51,337 bases of DNA, taken from NCBI GenBank assembly GCA_002005505.1, contig KV908408.1, positions 453,542 to 504,878 on the forward strand, read 5' to 3'. The DNA is from Botryococcus braunii. Taxonomy: Eukaryota > Chlorophyta > Trebouxiophyceae. A model generated the notes under the pieces. That model did not search any database, was not told where the DNA came from, and saw only the letters and a list, made by a program, of their open reading frames with translations. A program made the position numbers and the translations under genes. The first letter of the stretch is position 1. The number at the start of each line of letters is the position of its first letter. Shown here one piece after another: positions 49,391 through 51,337 of the stretch.

Positions 49391-49529
49391 GAGGTTTGTA
49401 CATCACTGTAGAGCTGTGGTACCGGTACGCGTACCCCGCGATGTACAAACCTCTTTCACGTGGAGCATGCTAGCATAGCGCTATGCGCATACCCGCGTGC
49501 TCCACGTGTGGATGCTCCACGTGAAAGAG
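49391..49529. repeat. Two adjoining inverted repeats with CACGTG cores
   Basis: GAGGTTTGTACATC (49391-49404) pairs with GATGTACAAACCTC (49440-49453). CTCTTTCACGTGGAGCAT (49451-49468) pairs with ATGCTCCACGTGAAAGAG (49512-49529). The two structures overlap by 3 bp. Their loops contain more palindromes (GGTACGCGTACC, GCATAGCGCTATGC) and a third TCCACGTG. Confidence 0.88.
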
Positions 49530-50360
49530 CTCGCGAGCCCCGAAAAACATATTCTTTTTTGCCAGGTACCACTGGGATAAACACCCACACTTTTCCCTTA
49601 TCCTTGTCTTGTATATGTGAACATACGCCTGGACATTTGCGGATTAAGTGATACGTCTTGTTGCACTTTGCACGCAAGTACGTATGTTTATGTACAATGT
49701 CTCTGGCGTGCACGTCTAATTAGAATCAAACCTAATATAGTTGTAACTATCAACGTTAACTATGAGCTGTGAACTTTCGGTATTTAGACAAAATTGAGTA
49801 AGTATATAACTCACAGCTATAACAACGCGCAGTGATCGCATTATGGAGGAGGCGAAGGCCTGTATATTATGGCCAATAACAAATAACAAGAAAATACAAG
49901 CTGGGGCAGGGCGCCCACAACAACCATCTTTTATCCGTGCACGTGCACGTGCAGGCAAGATGCATTTTGGACAGAAGTACCCATAGCCAATCCCTTCAAA
50001 ACGCTAGCTTGTCAGGACAGCAAGAAGCTCGTCCAGGCCTTCTTTGCTTTAGCTGTTGAGCCCTGGGTGTTCCAGGTAGTAACGACGCTGGTCGAATGTA
50101 GTAGCTACTTGGCGCTGACCCGCGATAAGATAGAAGTGCAAACGATAGCATTCAGAAAACTTTGAATTGCATAAGAGGAAATCACACCCCCGACGAATTA
50201 TAGCTGTTGTAACTTTCTGTCAAACAGGTCCGTCATGTACATGTCGCTGATGCTTGCTGATATCCCAACCATGCGCATGCAGAGGTCAATCATTTGCACA
50301 TTTTAAAATTTCAAGCTAGGTCGTTTTCAAATTTGTACACGTGCTGCGCCACAAGCACAA
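49530..50360. other. Intergenic stretch, nothing firm
   Basis: An 85-codon minus-strand frame (49456-49713) has two Cys-containing stretches but overlaps the palindromes and matches no family that I recognise. No RNA gene or transposon signature was found. Confidence 0.35.
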
Positions 50361-50368
50361 TACCACCA

Positions 50369-50402
50369 TATCCTCAGGAGGTGGCCACCTCTTGAGGATA
50401 TA
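50369..50402. repeat. 34-bp near-perfect palindrome
   Basis: ATATCCTCA and TGAGGATAT arms surround GAGGTGGCCACCTC, with a single mismatched position in each arm. Confidence 0.85.
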
Positions 50403-50432
50403 TCTGAGGAAATGTATATCAGTTCACCTATA

Positions 50433-50464
50433 TAGACTAGTAATGATATATCATTACTAGTCTA
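50433..50464. repeat. 32-bp perfect palindrome
   Basis: The half-site TAGACTAGTAATGATA is followed immediately by its reverse complement with no loop. Confidence 0.93.
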
Positions 50465-50540
50465 AGCAGTGCGTGCACGTGCTCCACATATGCTGAGGCT
50501 TCATATAACCAAATTAAAGACACGATCAGAAAGAAAGTTA

Positions 50541-50767
50541 CTAGTCGGCCCCAGCGGTGGCAGCAGTGACGGTAGCGGTGAAAGTGCTAGTCTGAGTGTC
50601 GCGCTCTTCCGTTTTCAAAGCTTCATCATCCTGTTCTTGGTTACCGCTCTCTTCCAGAATCCCATTGGGGCCATCTCCTTGGAAATCTATGTCTTCGGAG
50701 GGAGCTGGGGCTGCTGCTTCGGCTGGTTCGTCGTCCCATGTCTCAGACCCATCGTCAGGTCCCGGCG
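50541..50767 (-). CDS. Candidate terminal exon of an unrecognised acidic protein
   Basis: On the minus strand a strong acceptor (GGTCTTTAATTGCAG) ends at 50768. It is followed by a 75-codon open frame ending in TAG at 50541-50543. The product is acidic and Pro/Ala/Thr-rich (for example ETWDDEPAEAAAPAPSEDID, then LEESGNQEQDDEALKTEERD), which looks like a real protein tail. The complementary plus frame gives only a hydrophobic mirror image. The exon would start in phase 1. Upstream exons (above 50768) are not identified and may lie beyond the window. No function can be assigned. Confidence 0.45.
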
Positions 50768-50855
50768 CTGCAATTAAAGACCGGGTTATAAGCTTGGTGA
50801 TGTATCATTACAGCGCCGCAGATATCTATAGATAAGTTATTGTGTTATTTCCTAG

Positions 50856-51080
50856 GACGGGCCTGAAGCCGACGTGGCATATGCGAAGACACATGTTCTC
50901 TACATTTGCTGTTCCCAAGCACCCAATTTCAACTGCCGAAATGTTGAACAGCTGCAGAGCTCCATCCTTAAAATACAATTTCACATGTCACGGTGTGTAA
51001 GAGGATTGGCAGCTTTGGGGATTAATTCCACAGGCACTTGGACATTGCTTACTCAAGGAGGCCAGCATGATATAAGGAAG
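50856..51080 (+). CDS. Weak candidate internal exon
   Basis: The plus strand has an acceptor-like GTTATTTCCTAG ending at 50855, then 75 open codons (with GLAALGINSTGTWTLL), then a donor-like AAG|GTAACA at 51081. Both edges are phase 0. An acceptor-like TTTTATTCTTTTGCAG follows, ending at 51110, which would make a 30-nt intron. It conflicts in direction with the minus-strand exon nearby. No family is recognised. Confidence 0.2.
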
Positions 51081-51110
51081 GTAACATGATATGATTTTAT
51101 TCTTTTGCAG

Positions 51111-51337
51111 TTGCAAATTGTTTTCCACTTGCATTTGTTTTCAAATGACAAAAGTAGGGATTGTCATGTGGTCTCATGCACATTCTAACCCATAATACTC
51201 CTGTCCATAAGTACACACGTATACGGTGAACTCCTTGAACGTTTCAACAGTGAATCGAACGGCCTTAGAAGGGGTCTTGAAACTTCAAGACCCCTTTAGT
51301 GTCCCTAGCACATCCTTGTACCAAGCGAACAAATGTC
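51111..51337. other. Right edge, contains one hairpin
   Basis: AAGGGGTCTTGAA (51269-51281) and TTCAAGACCCCTT (51284-51296) form a 13-bp perfect hairpin with a 2-nt loop. Nothing else is recognised up to the window edge. Confidence 0.7.

Overview
This window is eukaryotic nuclear DNA, most likely from an alga or similar protist. It carries chromodomain Ty3/gypsy (chromovirus) retrotransposons, long dinucleotide microsatellites, a very long Thr/Pro-rich repeat protein and splice-like junctions, and no bacterial gene organisation. The lineage cannot be fixed from the sequence. A green alga is my guess, with low confidence.

Region 1 (about 0.6-19.8 kb, minus strand): one giant gene. A 36-bp minisatellite encodes a 12-residue repeat, TTKPTYQPTTAA and variants, about 500 times by length. 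It ends in a Pro/Ala-rich tail. A phase-matched downstream exon with hydrophobic segments (640-968) may be the true C-terminus. The array holds an assembly gap (11181-11337), a badly corrupted zone around it, a 105-nt poly-G run and scattered single-base deletions, so the exact protein cannot be read. Variation between repeats is almost entirely at third codon positions of the minus frame. Changes that put stops in the best competing plus frame are silent or conservative on the minus strand.

Region 2 (about 19.8-27.2 kb): intergenic DNA with no gene I can defend. It is rich in (CT)n, (GA)n, (GT)n and (AC)n tracts, foldback repeats and a C/A-rich degenerate repeat.

Region 3 (27187-48368): a 21.2-kb block made entirely of LTR-retrotransposon modules with no host DNA between them. 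Two families are interleaved. Family G is an autonomous chromovirus with a 337-bp LTR and a gag-pol ORF of about 1548 codons. It has two intact copies, one broken copy and one fragment. Family T is a non-coding TRIM-like element with a 159/160-bp LTR and a 294-bp internal region. Its LTR contains a tRNA-like sequence with A- and B-box motifs at exact tRNA spacing. Modules occur in both orientations, and LTRs of one family often cap internal regions of the other, with breaks exactly at LTR edges. Only the outermost ends are flanked by a matching 5-bp direct repeat (TTTAC). This suggests the whole mosaic integrated once, as one molecule. I consider this the most exciting observation here, with misassembly as the main alternative.

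Region 4 (48374-51337): a palindrome-rich flank with a likely terminal coding exon on the minus strand (50541-50767) and a weaker plus-strand exon candidate (50856-51080).
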